From assembly GCF_030732845.1 (NCBI RefSeq), contig NZ_JASHKA010000003.1, positions 1 to 64,000 on the forward strand: 64,000 bases of DNA. Direction: 5' to 3'. Positions 1 to 11,772 of the stretch are shown piece by piece. Made by a program: the position numbers and the translations under genes. The stretch is from Roseibium sp. MMSF_3544 (GTDB lineage Bacteria; Pseudomonadota; Alphaproteobacteria; Rhizobiales; Stappiaceae). Numbering within the stretch: the stretch's first letter is position 1; each line of letters opens with the position of its first letter. Under the pieces are notes generated by a model that searched no databases, had not been told where the DNA came from, and was given only the letters and a program-made list of their open reading frames with translations.

Positions 1-21
1 ATCCGGCGCGCAACAGAGTGT

Positions 22-1350
22 TTAGTTTTTAACCGCCGCGCTGTCCGACACTGGTGGGAAAGCGCTGTTGACCTGGACCCCACGCAGCAGATCGAGGGCC
101 ATCTTCAACTGGGTGTCGTCTTCGGGATCCGGCGGGACATATGCCTGGCTGCCGGACTGTTCTTCGCCTTCGGCTTCCAGGTGGCCACGCAGGCCGGCTT
201 CGCCTCTGGTTTCAACCCGTCCGACCAGTTCTTCCGGCAGCTCTTGCAATGCCTCGATGTCCGGCACGATGCCTTTCGCCTGAATGGAGTTTCCAGACGG
301 CGTGTAGTACCGGGCAGTCGTCAGCCGGATTGCACCGTTGGCACCGAGCGGAATGATCGTCTGGACAGATCCCTTACCGAAGGAGCGCGTGCCGAGAATG
401 GTGGCACGGCGATGATCCTGCAGAGCACCCGCAACAATTTCAGATGCGGAGGCGGAACCGCCATTGACAAGGATGATTACAGGCTTGCCGTCGGTCAGGT
501 CACCGGCACGGGCATTGTAGCGCTGTGTTTCTTCGGCTTCGCGGCCACGGGTCGAAACGATCTCGCCCCGATCCAGGAACGCGTCGGAAACCGCGATGGC
601 CTGGTCGAGCAATCCGCCCGGATTGTTACGCAGATCGATGATGTAACCCTTGAGCTTGTCCTCGCCGATTGCGGCAGTGGTTTCCTCGATGCCTTTCTTG
701 AGGCCATCGAACGTTTGTTCGTTGAACTGCGTCACGCGGACGTAACCGACATCTTCCTCTTCGCGCCAGCGAACAGAGCGGATACGAATGATGTCGCGGG
801 TGATGGTGATGTCGAACGGCTCGGCGCGGCCTTCGCGCCGGATCGTCACGATGATATCTGTGTTGACCGGACCACGCATTTTCTCGACAGCTTCATTGAG
901 GGTCAGGCCCTGAACCTGTTCGCCATCGATATAAGTGATCAGGTCGCCAGCAAGAACGCCTGCCTTGGCAGCAGGTGTTTCGTCGATCGGGGAGACAACC
1001 TTCACGAGGCCTTCTTCCATCGTGACCTCGATCCCCAGTCCACCGAATTCACCGCGGGTCTGAACCTGCATGTCACGGAAACTTTTCGGTGACATGTAGC
1101 TGGAATGCGGGTCCAGCGACGTGAGCATGCCGTTGATTGCACTTTCAATCAGCTGGGCATCGTCAGGAACTTCCACATAGTCTGAACGCACACGCTCAAA
1201 AACGTCGCCAAACAGATTCAGTTGCCGGTACGTGTCCGTTGCCGCCGCATTTGCCGTCGCAGACACATTGAGCGGCATCTGGGACATGGTCGTGACTGCC
1301 GCAGCCCCCATAAGGGCACCCACCAGCAGCAAGGAAGCTTTCCGTATCAT
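22..1350 (-). CDS. ctpA: S41 family C-terminal processing peptidase (CtpA)
   Basis: Periplasmic serine protease of the tail-specific (Prc/CtpA) family, which trims or degrades cell-envelope proteins from their C-termini. The 442-residue product has an N-terminal signal/anchor (about 1-37), a PDZ domain (about 100-175) and an S41 domain. The catalytic pair is visible as Ser301 in GGSASASEI and Lys326 in FGKGSVQ, 25 residues apart as in Prc. The start at 1350 (MIRKASLL) is preferred over an upstream in-frame start because it gives a clean signal sequence and forms an ATGA overlap with the envC stop, implying translational coupling. The envC-ctpA pairing is standard in alphaproteobacteria and points to a role in envelope or divisome maintenance. 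Confidence 0.95.
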   Translation of the reverse strand: MIRKASLLLVGALMGAAAVTTMSQMPLNVSATANAAATDTYRQLNLFGDVFERVRSDYVEVPDDAQLIESAINGMLTSLDPHSSYMSPKSFRDMQVQTRGEFGGLGIEVTMEEGLVKVVSPIDETPAAKAGVLAGDLITYIDGEQVQGLTLNEAVEKMRGPVNTDIIVTIRREGRAEPFDITITRDIIRIRSVRWREEEDVGYVRVTQFNEQTFDGLKKGIEETTAAIGEDKLKGYIIDLRNNPGGLLDQAIAVSDAFLDRGEIVSTRGREAEETQRYNARAGDLTDGKPVIILVNGGSASASEIVAGALQDHRRATILGTRSFGKGSVQTIIPLGANGAIRLTTARYYTPSGNSIQAKGIVPDIEALQELPEELVGRVETRGEAGLRGHLEAEGEEQSGSQAYVPPDPEDDTQLKMALDLLRGVQVNSAFPPVSDSAAVKN

Positions 1351-2738
1351 CCGCGAGCCTTTTCTTCTTCTGTGCGCGCCCACCAGGGTGTGGGATCGAT
1401 CGCACGGCCGTCCTTCCGAAATTCTACATATAGTATCGGCTGGGTTGAGCCCAGCCCGAATGTTGACGCGCTAGCCCATTGGGTCGCGCCCATGACACCA
1501 ACCGGTTCCCCGGTAAGAACAAACTGCCCCAATTCCGCATCTATCCGGTCAAGGCCCGCAAGGAGCACATGGTAGCCATCGCCTGTGTTCAGGATCAAGA
1601 GCTGACCGAACGAACGGAACGGACCCGAATAGACAACCCAGCCATCGGCTGGGGAGGTCACATTAGAACCCGGTCTTGTGGCGATAGATTGACCTTCAGT
1701 CGTACCGCCAAATTCATCTTCCTCGCCGAAGCCTTTCAGCACCGTGCCTGCGACCGGCTGAGGCAATCGGCCCTTAGCCTCGTCGAAGGCGATCGCCGGA
1801 GCAAGCCGTCCGGGATCTGCAAACGGATCAAATGTGCGCGAGGCGTTCCGTTTGGCGCTCAAAGCAGCCTGGCGCGACTTTTCAGCCGCTTCCCGCGCGC
1901 TGTCGATCTCAGCTTCCAGATTTGCGATCAGTTCCTGGAGCGACCCAGCCTGTTCAGCAAGCAACGCCGCGCGCCTTTTCTCCTCTTCAAGTACCTCGAC
2001 CGATTTCTGATGTTCCTGCCTTTTGGCACTCAAAAGAAGCTCAAGACGAGACTTTTCCTCAGCCAATCGCATCGCATCGCCGCGAAGACGGTTTTTTTCT
2101 TCGGCAATGACCGATTTGAGCCGCTTCAGCTCCTCCAGATCGGCCGCCAAAGCCTCTGTCTCTACTCTCAGTTCCGGCATGACAGCATTTAAAAGTATCG
2201 CGCTGCGGACTGCCGACAATGCGTCGCTCGGACGCACGGCCAATGCGGGTGGCGGACGTTTTCCGATCCTCTGCAAGGCGGCGAGCACTTCTGCCAGGAC
2301 ATCCCGGCGCGCGATCAGCGAAAGCCGCACCGCATCTTCGTTTTCGCCGAGGCTCATCAGCCGCCGTTCGGTGTCGGTAAGCTCGGTTTCCAGTCCCTTG
2401 ATCGTGTCGGACGTCGAAATAATCTTTGCGTTGAGCGTTTCCCGGTCCCGATCCAGTGCCTTGATCTCGCGCGTAATCGCGGCCTGGCGGTCGCTCGATA
2501 TCTCTATGTCTCGGGAAAGGGCTGCAAGTTCCTGCTCGCGCTCTTTCTTGCGCTCCACGAATGCATCGACTTCAGAAGCTTCCGTGCCAGGCGGCTTTGT
2601 CGATTCATCCAGGCTTTCGCTTGAAACCGCGGGATTGGGGAGCAGCAGGCCAGCCACCAACAGAGCACTCAAGAACGATCCGGATATCCGGCACTTCCCA
2701 AGTCCTGGACGCACAGCAGTGATGCGATCCGGTGTCAA
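1347..2738 (-). CDS. envC: Murein hydrolase activator, EnvC family (degenerate LytM)
   Basis: Periplasmic activator of cell-division amidases. The 463-residue protein has a signal peptide (about 15-40), a long Glu/Lys/Arg-rich coiled coil (about 55-310) and a C-terminal M23/LytM-like domain (about 335-460). The zinc-site motifs of active M23 peptidases are missing: the HxGxD region reads TEGQSI and the usual YAH segment reads LAG. This matches EnvC proteins that activate amidases rather than cut peptidoglycan. Its stop overlaps the ctpA start by 4 bases. Together the arrangement supports a role in septal peptidoglycan splitting with CtpA as a processing partner; the specific amidase is not in the window. 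Confidence 0.9.
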   Translation of the reverse strand: MTPDRITAVRPGLGKCRISGSFLSALLVAGLLLPNPAVSSESLDESTKPPGTEASEVDAFVERKKEREQELAALSRDIEISSDRQAAITREIKALDRDRETLNAKIISTSDTIKGLETELTDTERRLMSLGENEDAVRLSLIARRDVLAEVLAALQRIGKRPPPALAVRPSDALSAVRSAILLNAVMPELRVETEALAADLEELKRLKSVIAEEKNRLRGDAMRLAEEKSRLELLLSAKRQEHQKSVEVLEEEKRRAALLAEQAGSLQELIANLEAEIDSAREAAEKSRQAALSAKRNASRTFDPFADPGRLAPAIAFDEAKGRLPQPVAGTVLKGFGEEDEFGGTTEGQSIATRPGSNVTSPADGWVVYSGPFRSFGQLLILNTGDGYHVLLAGLDRIDAELGQFVLTGEPVGVMGATQWASASTFGLGSTQPILYVEFRKDGRAIDPTPWWARTEEEKARG

Positions 2739-3020
2739 ATTGCCTAAGCTCCCAAAGGTTACCCTTTAATGCGATACACAGACTGCGTTAACGAACCGTT
2801 TACCCTGATAACCGGATCGTTAAACCGGCACCAATTATCGGCCGACCGCCTTCTCCCGCGACTGTATCGCCAAACCTGTCTTGTTCATCGGTTACGCGTG
2901 GAATACGGCGAGATACGGGCAAAAACGTGTTTTCTCGCCATTTTGTTCCATTAATAAAAGTTAACGATCTAATCCGTTGGGACTACTTGATTATGGCAAT
3001 GAGGTACTTGCGTCCTAAGA

Positions 3021-3524
3021 TCAGGAGCGCGCGTGCCTGAACACGAGCGTCTCGGGCTCAGTGCGCGGCGCATCGGGGTCAAGAACAGCACCCAACCGTT
3101 CCGCGAGACGGCGTGAGCGGGTGTTTTCAGCATCCATGTAACTGACCAGGGTTGTCAGCCCGAGTTCATTGAACGCCCAATCGCGGAACGCGCTTGCCGC
3201 TTCAAACGCAACGCCCCCTCCCTCGGCACCTTCATACAAGAACCATCCAAGTTCATGCTCCGGATAAAGGGGGCCGTGGTTGAGGCCAACCTGTCCAAGA
3301 CACTTTCCGCTTGCCCGGTCGTCGATCATCAACGCACCGTGCCCCATCAAGGTCCAAAGGGCGACGTCGTGACAGAAGTACCCCCAGGCCGCCTGCTCCG
3401 ACATCGGACCGCCCATGTATTGCGCACGTTCGGACTGCATCAACGCACCGTAGTCGGGCCAATCGTCCATTGTCATGGGCCTCAGCAACAGTCGTTCGGT
3501 TTCAAGTGTCGGTGTGACCATCAT
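3021..3524 (-). CDS. GNAT family N-acetyltransferase (RimJ/RimL type)
   Basis: Acetyl-CoA-dependent N-acetyltransferase of 167 residues. It opens with the RimJ/RimL-type beginning TLETERLLLRP and keeps a C-terminal Asn-x-x-S-x-R-x-A-E-R-L-G segment (NTRSRRLAERLGA) typical of the acetyl-CoA-binding half. The substrate cannot be told from sequence. Two adjacent ATG codons (3524 and 3521) are possible starts, with a GAAGG ribosome-binding-like stretch just upstream. It sits between the envC-ctpA pair and a DfsB-like gene, and interrupts the usual rlmH-envC neighbourhood. Confidence 0.85.
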   Translation of the reverse strand: MMVTPTLETERLLLRPMTMDDWPDYGALMQSERAQYMGGPMSEQAAWGYFCHDVALWTLMGHGALMIDDRASGKCLGQVGLNHGPLYPEHELGWFLYEGAEGGGVAFEAASAFRDWAFNELGLTTLVSYMDAENTRSRRLAERLGAVLDPDAPRTEPETLVFRHARS

Positions 3525-3560
3525 CTCGGCCTTCGGTTTGTGCGTGCCAGGATAAAGACC

Positions 3561-4058
3561 CTAGCTTGCGAGCGACTTTAGCCGAGCGCGAATGTATTTT
3601 GCAGCCGATCGATAGTGACTGGGTCCTGCAGCTTCCGCCCATCGTCCCGTTGTCCAGTCGTTCTTTGCACCTTTCATCGGTCCCCCATAAAGCTCTACAT
3701 CGCTGAACTCCTCGATAAGTTCGGTCAGCGCGCGATGGCCATCGGCGAGATTGTTTCGCGCCTCTTCCCAACCCAGTTCAGCCTGCTTTGCCCGCAAGTC
3801 GGCATTATATCTTTTCAATTCGCTCCATTTGTAACCTTCGGCCGGAAAGTGGACCTCCTTGCCGGCAGCGCCGGCCCCGTACCACCCCAGGAAAAGTTCA
3901 ATCCAGTGCGCCCGGTGCGCAACGACATCCTTTATCGAGGTGTCATCTTCGTCCTTCTTCAGCGCATCCGCTGCCGCAATTTTCTCAATCAACTTGGAAA
4001 GTTTGGCAAATTCCTTCTGTGTGACGGTCTGCAATTCCAACTTCGATCCTGCCGGCAT
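3561..4058 (-). CDS. ClbS/DfsB family four-helix bundle protein
   Basis: A 165-residue predicted cytoplasmic protein resembling the ClbS/DfsB group of the DinB-like four-helix superfamily. ClbS itself is a colibactin-resistance cyclopropane hydrolase, but most members have no known role. Supporting features are the N-terminal helix (TQKEFAKLSKLIEKIA), an HRAHWIELFLGWY segment and the C-terminal WTTGRWAEAAG ... SAAKYIRARLK segment. The start at 4058 is chosen over 4085 because AGGAG lies 8 nt upstream of it. Whether it protects against a genotoxin or has another function is unknown. Confidence 0.8.
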   Translation of the reverse strand: MPAGSKLELQTVTQKEFAKLSKLIEKIAAADALKKDEDDTSIKDVVAHRAHWIELFLGWYGAGAAGKEVHFPAEGYKWSELKRYNADLRAKQAELGWEEARNNLADGHRALTELIEEFSDVELYGGPMKGAKNDWTTGRWAEAAGPSHYRSAAKYIRARLKSLAS

Positions 4059-4170
4059 GGTGCGCGCTCCTATGATTGAGGCCACCTTGGAAAGCGCGCA
4101 GCGAACGTGCCTTGCGCAGGATCAAACCGGCGAAAAGGGAAGAGACAAATGATGATCTGAAAGTTGTTGG

Positions 4171-4653
4171 TCAGACCCGGTGATACGGGTGTCCGGACTG
4201 AATGGTGATTGCCCGATATATCTGTTCAGCTAACAGGATCCGGGCGATCTGATGCGGCCAGGTCATGGCTCCGAGGGCCAGTTTCAAATCGGCGCGCTGA
4301 AGCGCCTCAGAGCCGTGACCATCGGCGCCGCCGATGGCAAAGACGATATCGGGAACACCCTCGTCCTTCCAGTTTTCAAGCTTGCGGCTGAACTCCGGGC
4401 TCGACAGGTTCCGGCCGTTCTCATCAAGCACCACCAGACGGGCGCTGCCCGGCAAGGCACTCAACAACCCGCGGGCTTCTTCCGCCTTACGGTCTTCCGG
4501 GCGCTGTGCCCGGCTTTCCGGCAATTCGTTCATGATGATGTCGGAGACGCCAAGGCCTCTGCCAGCCTTGCGTGCGCGGTCGAGATAGCGGTCCAGAAGG
4601 TCCTTGTCCGCACCGGATTTCATCTTGCCGATGCAGGAGAGTGTAAAGCGCAT
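4171..4653 (-). CDS. rlmH: 23S rRNA pseudouridine-1915 N3-methyltransferase RlmH
   Basis: SPOUT-class methyltransferase that methylates pseudouridine 1915 in helix 69 of 23S rRNA on assembled 70S ribosomes, using S-adenosylmethionine. The 160-residue length is normal. Diagnostic stretches are FAIGGADGHG, part of the SAM-binding knot, and the near-invariant C-terminus LAEQIYRA...GHPYHR. It lies just downstream of rsfS on the same strand, the usual rsfS-rlmH order. Confidence 0.96.
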   Translation of the reverse strand: MRFTLSCIGKMKSGADKDLLDRYLDRARKAGRGLGVSDIIMNELPESRAQRPEDRKAEEARGLLSALPGSARLVVLDENGRNLSSPEFSRKLENWKDEGVPDIVFAIGGADGHGSEALQRADLKLALGAMTWPHQIARILLAEQIYRAITIQSGHPYHRV

Positions 4654-4777
4654 AAAGTCCCCGCCGGATGGCGATCCGGTCTTTTAATCCGCCAACGTGC
4701 CGAACAGTGCCTGCAGGCCCCTTCAGCTCAACCTGCTTTCAAGACGTCTGCCCCGAAAGCAGGAAGCTTCAGGCCGT

Positions 4778-5188
4778 TCAGCCTATGAACTGCGGCGCGT
4801 CGTCCGTCTCCGGTGCCCACATCTTTTCCAGATTGTAGAAACCGCGAACTTCCGGACGGAATATGTGCACAATCACATCGCCAGCATCGATCAGAACCCA
4901 GTCACACGTGTTCTGACCCTCCACCGTTGCCGGTCCGGCTCCGGATGCTTTCAGATCCTTCAGCAAATGATCCGCGATCGCACCCACGTGACGGTGGGAA
5001 CGCCCGGACACAATTACCATGTGATCCGCGAGGGAGCTTTTCTCAGCGATGTCGAGAGTTACCAGGTCCTCAGCTTTGGAATCGTCAAGACTGCTCAGAA
5101 CCGTATCGAGGAGACCTGCCGCAAGATCAGCGCTTACGGAAGCCTGCAGAGGAGTGGACAATTCTGTCCGCCCACTTTCAAAGGTCAT
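4778..5188 (-). CDS. rsfS: Ribosome silencing factor RsfS
   Basis: Binds ribosomal protein L14 and blocks subunit joining when nutrients are short. The family core is clear: LDDSKAEDLVTLD, then DHMVIVSGRSHRHVGAIADH, then a WVLIDAGDVIVHIF segment and the terminal FYNLEKMW. The start is uncertain. The ATG at 5188 gives 136 residues, within the family range; a GTG at 5242 gives 154 residues. Neither has a strong ribosome-binding site. It lies between nadD and rlmH, an arrangement common in bacteria. Confidence 0.92.
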   Translation of the reverse strand: MTFESGRTELSTPLQASVSADLAAGLLDTVLSSLDDSKAEDLVTLDIAEKSSLADHMVIVSGRSHRHVGAIADHLLKDLKASGAGPATVEGQNTCDWVLIDAGDVIVHIFRPEVRGFYNLEKMWAPETDDAPQFIG

Positions 5189-5395
5189 GGTCAGGTGTAG
5201 TGCCTTTCGCCGTTTTTGCCGCCCTGCCACCAACGTCGTCACGAACCAGATAGTTCGGTTTCACACGTCACCCGTTTTGGATGCAGGACCGGTTGACCGT
5301 ACCTCGGCCGCGCTCGTCGCGACCGTCCCTATAATACCGCTTCCCCTTTGGCATTTTCAAGACAACGGAATTTCCTTGGTAAATATGCCAATAAT

Positions 5396-6028
5396 CTAGG
5401 TCCGCACTTGTCTTAGATTCGTCGAGGATGTCTGGTCGAGCGGCGTGTGCAAAAATGTCCAGATCGGCGGCTCCATGTCCGGTAACAACTCCGCGTCCTC
5501 TTCCGGAAGTCTATATTTTTCATAAGCTTTTGCCATTGGCGACGACAGAACCGAAAGCGAGGCTCCCGGTCTGTCAACAATGGCGACGGGGACCGATCCG
5601 AGGATGGCACGCCAATCCTGCCAATGATGGAAGCCGGCAAGATTGTCAGCACCCATGACCCAAACGAATCGCACCGACGGACGCATCGCCCGCAGCGCCA
5701 TGAGGGTCTTAGCGGTGTAGGGTGTCCCGAGCACCGTTTCGTAGGCCGTGACTTTCATGCGCGGATGGTCCGCCAGCGCGCTGGTCATGTGAAGGCGCAT
5801 TTCAAGCGGTGCCAGATCCGAGTGGCTCTTGAGCGGGTTGCCAGGCGTCACGAACCACCAGACCTGATCAAGGCGCAGACGCTTCAGAACCGTCGCGGCA
5901 ACCAGCCGGTGACCGGTATGGGGCGGGTTGAAGGACCCACCGAAAATTCCGATCCTGTTGCCCGGTTCCACATGCGGCAGTTTCAGCCAGTCACGGTTCA
6001 GCCCGGCCCCAAGACTAAGTGGACTCAT
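5396..6028 (-). CDS. nadD: Nicotinate-nucleotide adenylyltransferase
   Basis: Converts nicotinate mononucleotide and ATP to deamido-NAD in NAD synthesis. The 210-residue protein carries the nucleotidyltransferase P-loop-like signature [15 protein letters not shown] at about 27-41 and the SSTNLR motif near the C-terminus, equivalent to the family ISSTxIR element. Its ATG overlaps the proA stop by 4 bases (ATGA), so it is translationally coupled to proA. The first about 25 residues precede the catalytic domain, as in other alphaproteobacterial NadD proteins. Confidence 0.95.
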   Translation of the reverse strand: MSPLSLGAGLNRDWLKLPHVEPGNRIGIFGGSFNPPHTGHRLVAATVLKRLRLDQVWWFVTPGNPLKSHSDLAPLEMRLHMTSALADHPRMKVTAYETVLGTPYTAKTLMALRAMRPSVRFVWVMGADNLAGFHHWQDWRAILGSVPVAIVDRPGASLSVLSSPMAKAYEKYRLPEEDAELLPDMEPPIWTFLHTPLDQTSSTNLRQVRT

Positions 6029-7305
6029 GGACGCGTCTGACCTGCCCCGTGAACCTTGTATTTGAAGCTCGTCAACTGCTCGACACCAACAGGACCGCGT
6101 GCGTGCATTCTGCCGGTCGCGATCCCGATCTCCGCCCCCATGCCGAATTCACCGCCATCGGCAAACTGCGTCGACGCATTGTGCAAAACGATGGCCGAAT
6201 CCACTTCAGCCAGGAAGCGGTCTGCCGCAGCACCATCTTCGGTCACGATACAATCGGTGTGGTTGGAGCCGTAGGCCGCGATGTGCTCCATCGCCGCATC
6301 AAGATCAGGCACCACTTTGACCGACAGGATCTTGTCGAGATATTCCGTCGACCAGTCGTCCTCACTTACAGCTGCAACGTTGCCGCAAAGGGCGCGAACC
6401 GCATCCGTGCCGCGGACTTCGCAGCCCTTGTCCTGCAAGGTGCTTACGATTGCGGGCAGGTGGCTTTGTGCAACGTCTTCGTGGACCAGAAGCGTTTCCA
6501 GCGCTCCGCAGATACCGGTGCGGCGCAGTTTCGAGTTCACGACGATATCGACGGATGTCCGCAGGTCGGCAGCTTTGTCGACGAAGATATGCACCAGCCC
6601 CTCGAGATGGGCGAATACCGGCACGCGGGCTTCAGTCTGCACGCGCTCGACGAGACTGCGTCCACCGCGGGGAACGATAACGTCAAGATTTCCGTCAAGC
6701 CCCTTGAGCATTTCACCGACGGCTGCTCGATCCGCGACGGGTACGATCTGAATGGCGTCTTCGGGCAGTCCCGCTGCCTTCAATCCTTCCTGGAGGGCCC
6801 TGTGGATGGCCATGTTGGAGCGAATCGTGTCAGAGCCGCCGCGCAGCACCACGGCGTTCCCTGCCTTGAGGCAGAGTGCCCCGGCATCCGCTGTCACATT
6901 CGGGCGGCTCTCATAAATGACGCCGATGACACCGAGTGGCGTGCGCACGCGCTCGATCTTCAAGCCGTTCGGACGCTCCCATGCTGCGATCACGCCGCCA
7001 ACCGGGTCATCCAGCGCAACAATATCCTCAAGCGCCGCAGCGATCGCCTCGATCCGTTCCTCGGTCAACGTGCCCCGGTCGAGAAAGGCTGCGGTCTGAC
7101 CATTGGCCGTCATCGCCTCCACATCAACCTTGTTGCCGGCAAGAATGTCCGGCGTTGCCGCGCGAACAGCCTTTGCTATTTCGCCCAGCGCCCGGTTTTT
7201 GGCATCTGCTGGGGCGGTGGCAAGAACCCGACCGGCAGCACGGGCGCGTTGCCCGATCTCTGCCATCACGTCCTCAGTCGTCTTTGCCTCGACCTTTTCC
7301 AGCAT
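6025..7305 (-). CDS. proA: Glutamate-5-semialdehyde dehydrogenase (proline synthesis)
   Basis: Catalyses NADPH-dependent reduction of gamma-glutamyl phosphate to glutamate 5-semialdehyde, the second step of proline synthesis. The 426-residue length is normal. The catalytic cysteine lies in [15 protein letters not shown], and [14 protein letters not shown] is the family signature near the cofactor site. It follows proB and precedes nadD on the same strand, with an ATGA overlap at the nadD start. The proB-proA order is standard. Confidence 0.97.
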   Translation of the reverse strand: MLEKVEAKTTEDVMAEIGQRARAAGRVLATAPADAKNRALGEIAKAVRAATPDILAGNKVDVEAMTANGQTAAFLDRGTLTEERIEAIAAALEDIVALDDPVGGVIAAWERPNGLKIERVRTPLGVIGVIYESRPNVTADAGALCLKAGNAVVLRGGSDTIRSNMAIHRALQEGLKAAGLPEDAIQIVPVADRAAVGEMLKGLDGNLDVIVPRGGRSLVERVQTEARVPVFAHLEGLVHIFVDKAADLRTSVDIVVNSKLRRTGICGALETLLVHEDVAQSHLPAIVSTLQDKGCEVRGTDAVRALCGNVAAVSEDDWSTEYLDKILSVKVVPDLDAAMEHIAAYGSNHTDCIVTEDGAAADRFLAEVDSAIVLHNASTQFADGGEFGMGAEIGIATGRMHARGPVGVEQLTSFKYKVHGAGQTRP

Positions 7306-7358
7306 ACTCTTTCACTCCCCGATAAGCGGCTGCGATCAACCGCACGTCCTGGCGCGTT

Positions 7359-8503
7359 TTAGCGCGTTCTGTTCAAAAAGGCATCCTCCAGGACAAGATC
7401 GTCCCGGTGGATCATTTCCGCGCGGCCCGGATAGCCGACAATCGCCTCGATCTCCCGGCTGTTGCGGCCCGCAATCAGCTTGGCTTCGGCAACATCATAA
7501 GCAATCAGGCCACGTCCGATCGTTTTGCCGTCCGGGTCGCGCAAAATGACGGCATCCCCGCGGGAAAACGTGCCGGCGACCGTCGTGACACCTGCCGGAA
7601 GAAGGCTCTTGCCGGATCGCATCGCTCTGACCGCGCCTTCGTCCAGCGTTATGCTGCCGCGTGTTTCAAGGTGACCGCCGATCCAGGCCTTGCGGGCACT
7701 GGCCGGTGTTGCGAGCGCCGGGAACCAGGTCCCCCGCGCGCCATCATTCAGGCGCGTCAGCGGATGGAGTTCCTTGCCGGATGTAATCACCATGGAAGTT
7801 CCGGCCGCCGTCGCGATCCTGCCGGCGTCGATCTTGGTCTTCATGCCGCCGCGGGAGAGTTCCGACCCGGCGCTTCCCGCCATCGCTTCGATCTCGGCGG
7901 TGATACGCGGCACTTCCGGCAGATAAACCGCGTCGGGGTTCTGAGCTGGCGGCGCTGTGTAAAGACCGTCGATGTCGGACAGCAGCACCAGGCAGTCGGC
8001 GCTTGCCATGGTCGCAACCCGGGCAGCAAGACGGTCATTGTCACCGTAGCGAATTTCAGAGGTGGCAACAGAATCGTTTTCGTTGATGATCGGTACAGCC
8101 CCCATCTTCAGCAGGGTTCCGATTGTTGCCCGGGCATTCAAGTACCGCCGTCTTTCCTCGGTATCGCCGAGGGTCAGCAGGATCTGCCCTGCCTTCTTTC
8201 CGTGTTTGCCGAGCGCGCCCGCATAGGCTTGCGCAAGGGCGATCTGACCCGCTGCGGCAGCCGCCTGACTTTCTTCCAGCTTGAGCGGTCCACCCGGCAG
8301 GCCCAAAACACCGCGTCCAAGGGCGATCGACCCGGACGACACGATCAGGACTTCAGCACCTCCGGAGGCCAACTGCACCACGTCGGAGATCAGCGCTTCC
8401 AGCCAGTCGCGTTTCAGTTCGCCCTGCTCCACCAAAAGAGCAGACCCGATCTTGACGACGATGCGCCTGTAGGCAGTCAGGTTCCGGAGTTCAGGTAAAG
8501 ACA

Positions 8504-8504
<1 letters not shown>
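7359..8504 (-). CDS. proB: Glutamate 5-kinase
   Basis: Phosphorylates glutamate in the first, feedback-regulated step of proline synthesis. The product of about 381 residues has an amino-acid-kinase domain ([11 protein letters not shown] near the N-terminus, [32 protein letters not shown]) and a C-terminal PUA domain. The ATG at 8504 forms a TGATG overlap with the obgE stop, with AGGAGG 13 nt upstream. A GTG at 8516 would be almost touching that site and is less likely. It is cotranscribed with obgE and proA. Confidence 0.96.
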
Positions 8505-10138
<1,634 letters not shown>

Positions 10139-10142
<4 letters not shown>

Positions 10143-10708
10143 GCCGGCTGCCGCCTCTTTTCGTAATCGGATTTCGCCAGCCGGACGACCACGTTCGAGA
10201 CACGGCGGTCGAGTGGCCGCGCAAAACGTTCCGTCATCGAATACGGCTTGAAGCCCAATTTGCGCAAAAGCGCACGAGACCGCGTATTTTCTTCATAGGC
10301 GCGAGCGGCAATTTCATCCGTTGCAAAAGCCTGAAAGGCCCAGTCGAGGGCTGCTTCAACCGCCTCGCTGGCATAGCCGTGCCCCTGGAAGGCGCGGCCG
10401 ATCCAGTAGCCGAGCGTCGGGGCGCTCGGCAATTCCTTCAAGTCGCCGGGAGCTTCGACCGAGACAACCCCGATAAACACACCGCCCAGCGTGACCGCGA
10501 ACACCGCCTCCGTCTCAAGCGGGTTCTGGTCCACAACGGTGTCCAGAAAAGCTTCCGCAGACCCGTCCTCGTAAGGCCACGAAAACGACGTCATCCAGCG
10601 CGCAACCTGGAAGTCCTTGCCGCCAAGTTCAATCACCGCCTCAGTATCAGCCAGCGTGATCGGCCGCAGAACCAGTCGTCGGGTTTTCAAATCCGGTAAA
10701 GAAGTCAT
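10139..10708 (-). CDS. GNAT acetyltransferase, second of a coupled trio
   Basis: A 189-residue RimJ/RimL-type N-acetyltransferase, starting MTSLPDLKTRRLVLRP and carrying GHGYASEAVEAALDWAF and EENTRSRALLRKLGF motifs. The start at 10708 is preferred to one at 10876 because it forms an ATGA overlap with the previous gene and begins at the domain boundary. Both ends overlap a neighbour by 4 bases, so the three acetyltransferases should be translated as a unit. The substrate is unknown. Confidence 0.88.
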
Positions 10709-11310
10709 TGTCCTTGCCCCCATCCTTTCAACGATTTCCAAACAGTCCTTTCCAGTGTGTACCGCTCGATCGGCACGGAACCGCCGGCACCTACCGACCG
10801 GATCATTGATTGATCCCGGTACTGGAAGCCGGACTTCACCAGCACCCGGCGCGATGCGGGATTGGTGACCCTGCACGAGCCCTGGAGTTCCTCGATATCG
10901 TGATAGGTGAAAGCATGATCGACGAGGGAATGAACCGCCTCAGTCGCGTAGCCCTGACCCCAGAAAGGTTCGCCCAGCCAATAGCCGACATGAACCGATC
11001 CGCCTTCCTCAACAGGGGCATATTTCGCTGCACCAATGAGACGGCCAGTGCTTTTCAGACGAATGGCGAATTTCGCGGTCCTCTTGCGCGGCTGCCCGGC
11101 GCGGGCGATCAGGGCGCGGCCATCTTCCAGCGTAAAAGGGTAGGGCATTGCGGCAAGGTTCGCCGCTATATTCTTGTTATTGGCCAAAAACACCAGATCG
11201 GCCAAGTCGTCCTTGCGCAGCGTGTCGAGCCGCACACGAACCGCTTCCTGCGGCAACGGGGCCGCAGCCAAACTGCTTTCGTCTAACAATCCATCGCTTT
11301 CAACAACCAT
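10705..11310 (-). CDS. GNAT acetyltransferase, first of a coupled trio
   Basis: A 201-residue RimJ/RimL-type N-acetyltransferase. It shows the PYPFTLEDGRALI segment, GYWLGEPFWGQGYATEAV and CRVTNPASRRVLVKSGF typical of the family. The ATG at 11310 is chosen because the alternative at 11355 would place the coding start across an intrinsic terminator hairpin. A non-homologous leader of about 35 residues precedes the catalytic domain. It begins the group located between rpmA and obgE. Confidence 0.86.
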   Translation of the reverse strand: MVVESDGLLDESSLAAAPLPQEAVRVRLDTLRKDDLADLVFLANNKNIAANLAAMPYPFTLEDGRALIARAGQPRKRTAKFAIRLKSTGRLIGAAKYAPVEEGGSVHVGYWLGEPFWGQGYATEAVHSLVDHAFTYHDIEELQGSCRVTNPASRRVLVKSGFQYRDQSMIRSVGAGGSVPIERYTLERTVWKSLKGWGQGQ

Positions 11311-11323
11311 CTTTTCCTCCAGC

Positions 11324-11360
11324 CAAAAAAATTCAAGGGAGAGATGGCGTCCCATCTCCC
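11324..11360 (-). terminator. Intrinsic terminator after rpmA
   Basis: On the minus strand a GC-rich hairpin (arms near 11352-11360 and 11337-11347, loop at 11348-11351, with a two-base bulge in one arm) is followed by a run of seven T. It lies about 90 nt downstream of the rpmA stop and just before the first acetyltransferase start, so it should limit readthrough from the highly expressed ribosomal protein genes. Confidence 0.7.
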
Positions 11361-11451
11361 CCTTGGATCTTCGACTGGTCTCTGGTTGCTGACCTGTCTC
11401 GAACTGCCGGGGTCTTACGGGACGCCGGCGTTTCGAAACTTCACGTCGGCT

Positions 11452-11721
11452 TTACTCCGCAGCTTCCGCTACCGGGACCACATTAATGAGGGTTCGTTTA
11501 TTGGCTGCCGCCTTAAACTGAACCTTGCCTTCCACGGTCGCGAAAATGGTGTGATCTTTACCCATGCCCACGCCGGTGCCCGGGTGCCACGTTGTGCCAC
11601 GCTGACGAGCAATGATGTTGCCGGGAATCACGGATTCCCCGCCGTATTTCTTGATGCCGAGACGGCGGCCTGCTGAGTCGCGGCCGTTACGGGATGAACC
11701 GCCTGCCTTCTTGTGTGCCAT
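11452..11721 (-). CDS. rpmA: 50S ribosomal protein L27
   Basis: Large-subunit protein near the peptidyl-transferase centre. The 89-residue product begins with the invariant [16 protein letters not shown] and continues with [12 protein letters not shown] and a GTTWHPG segment. There is no N-terminal cleavage extension of the Firmicutes type. It is encoded 51 nt downstream of rplU on the same strand, the universal rplU-rpmA pair. Confidence 0.98.
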   Translation of the reverse strand: MAHKKAGGSSRNGRDSAGRRLGIKKYGGESVIPGNIIARQRGTTWHPGTGVGMGKDHTIFATVEGKVQFKAAANKRTLINVVPVAEAAE

Positions 11722-11772
11722 CGTTAGAACTCCTCGTTCTTCGAATTCTTATTCCAAACCTGAAACGGCGGC

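Noticed and set aside
181..1092. 303-codon open frame opposite ctpA
   Set aside because: Antisense shadow of the S41 peptidase; composition reflects the reverse of conserved motifs.
6019..7362. 447-codon open frame on the plus strand
   Set aside because: It lies antisense to proA, and its translation shows no family motif. Long antisense frames are expected in GC-rich DNA.
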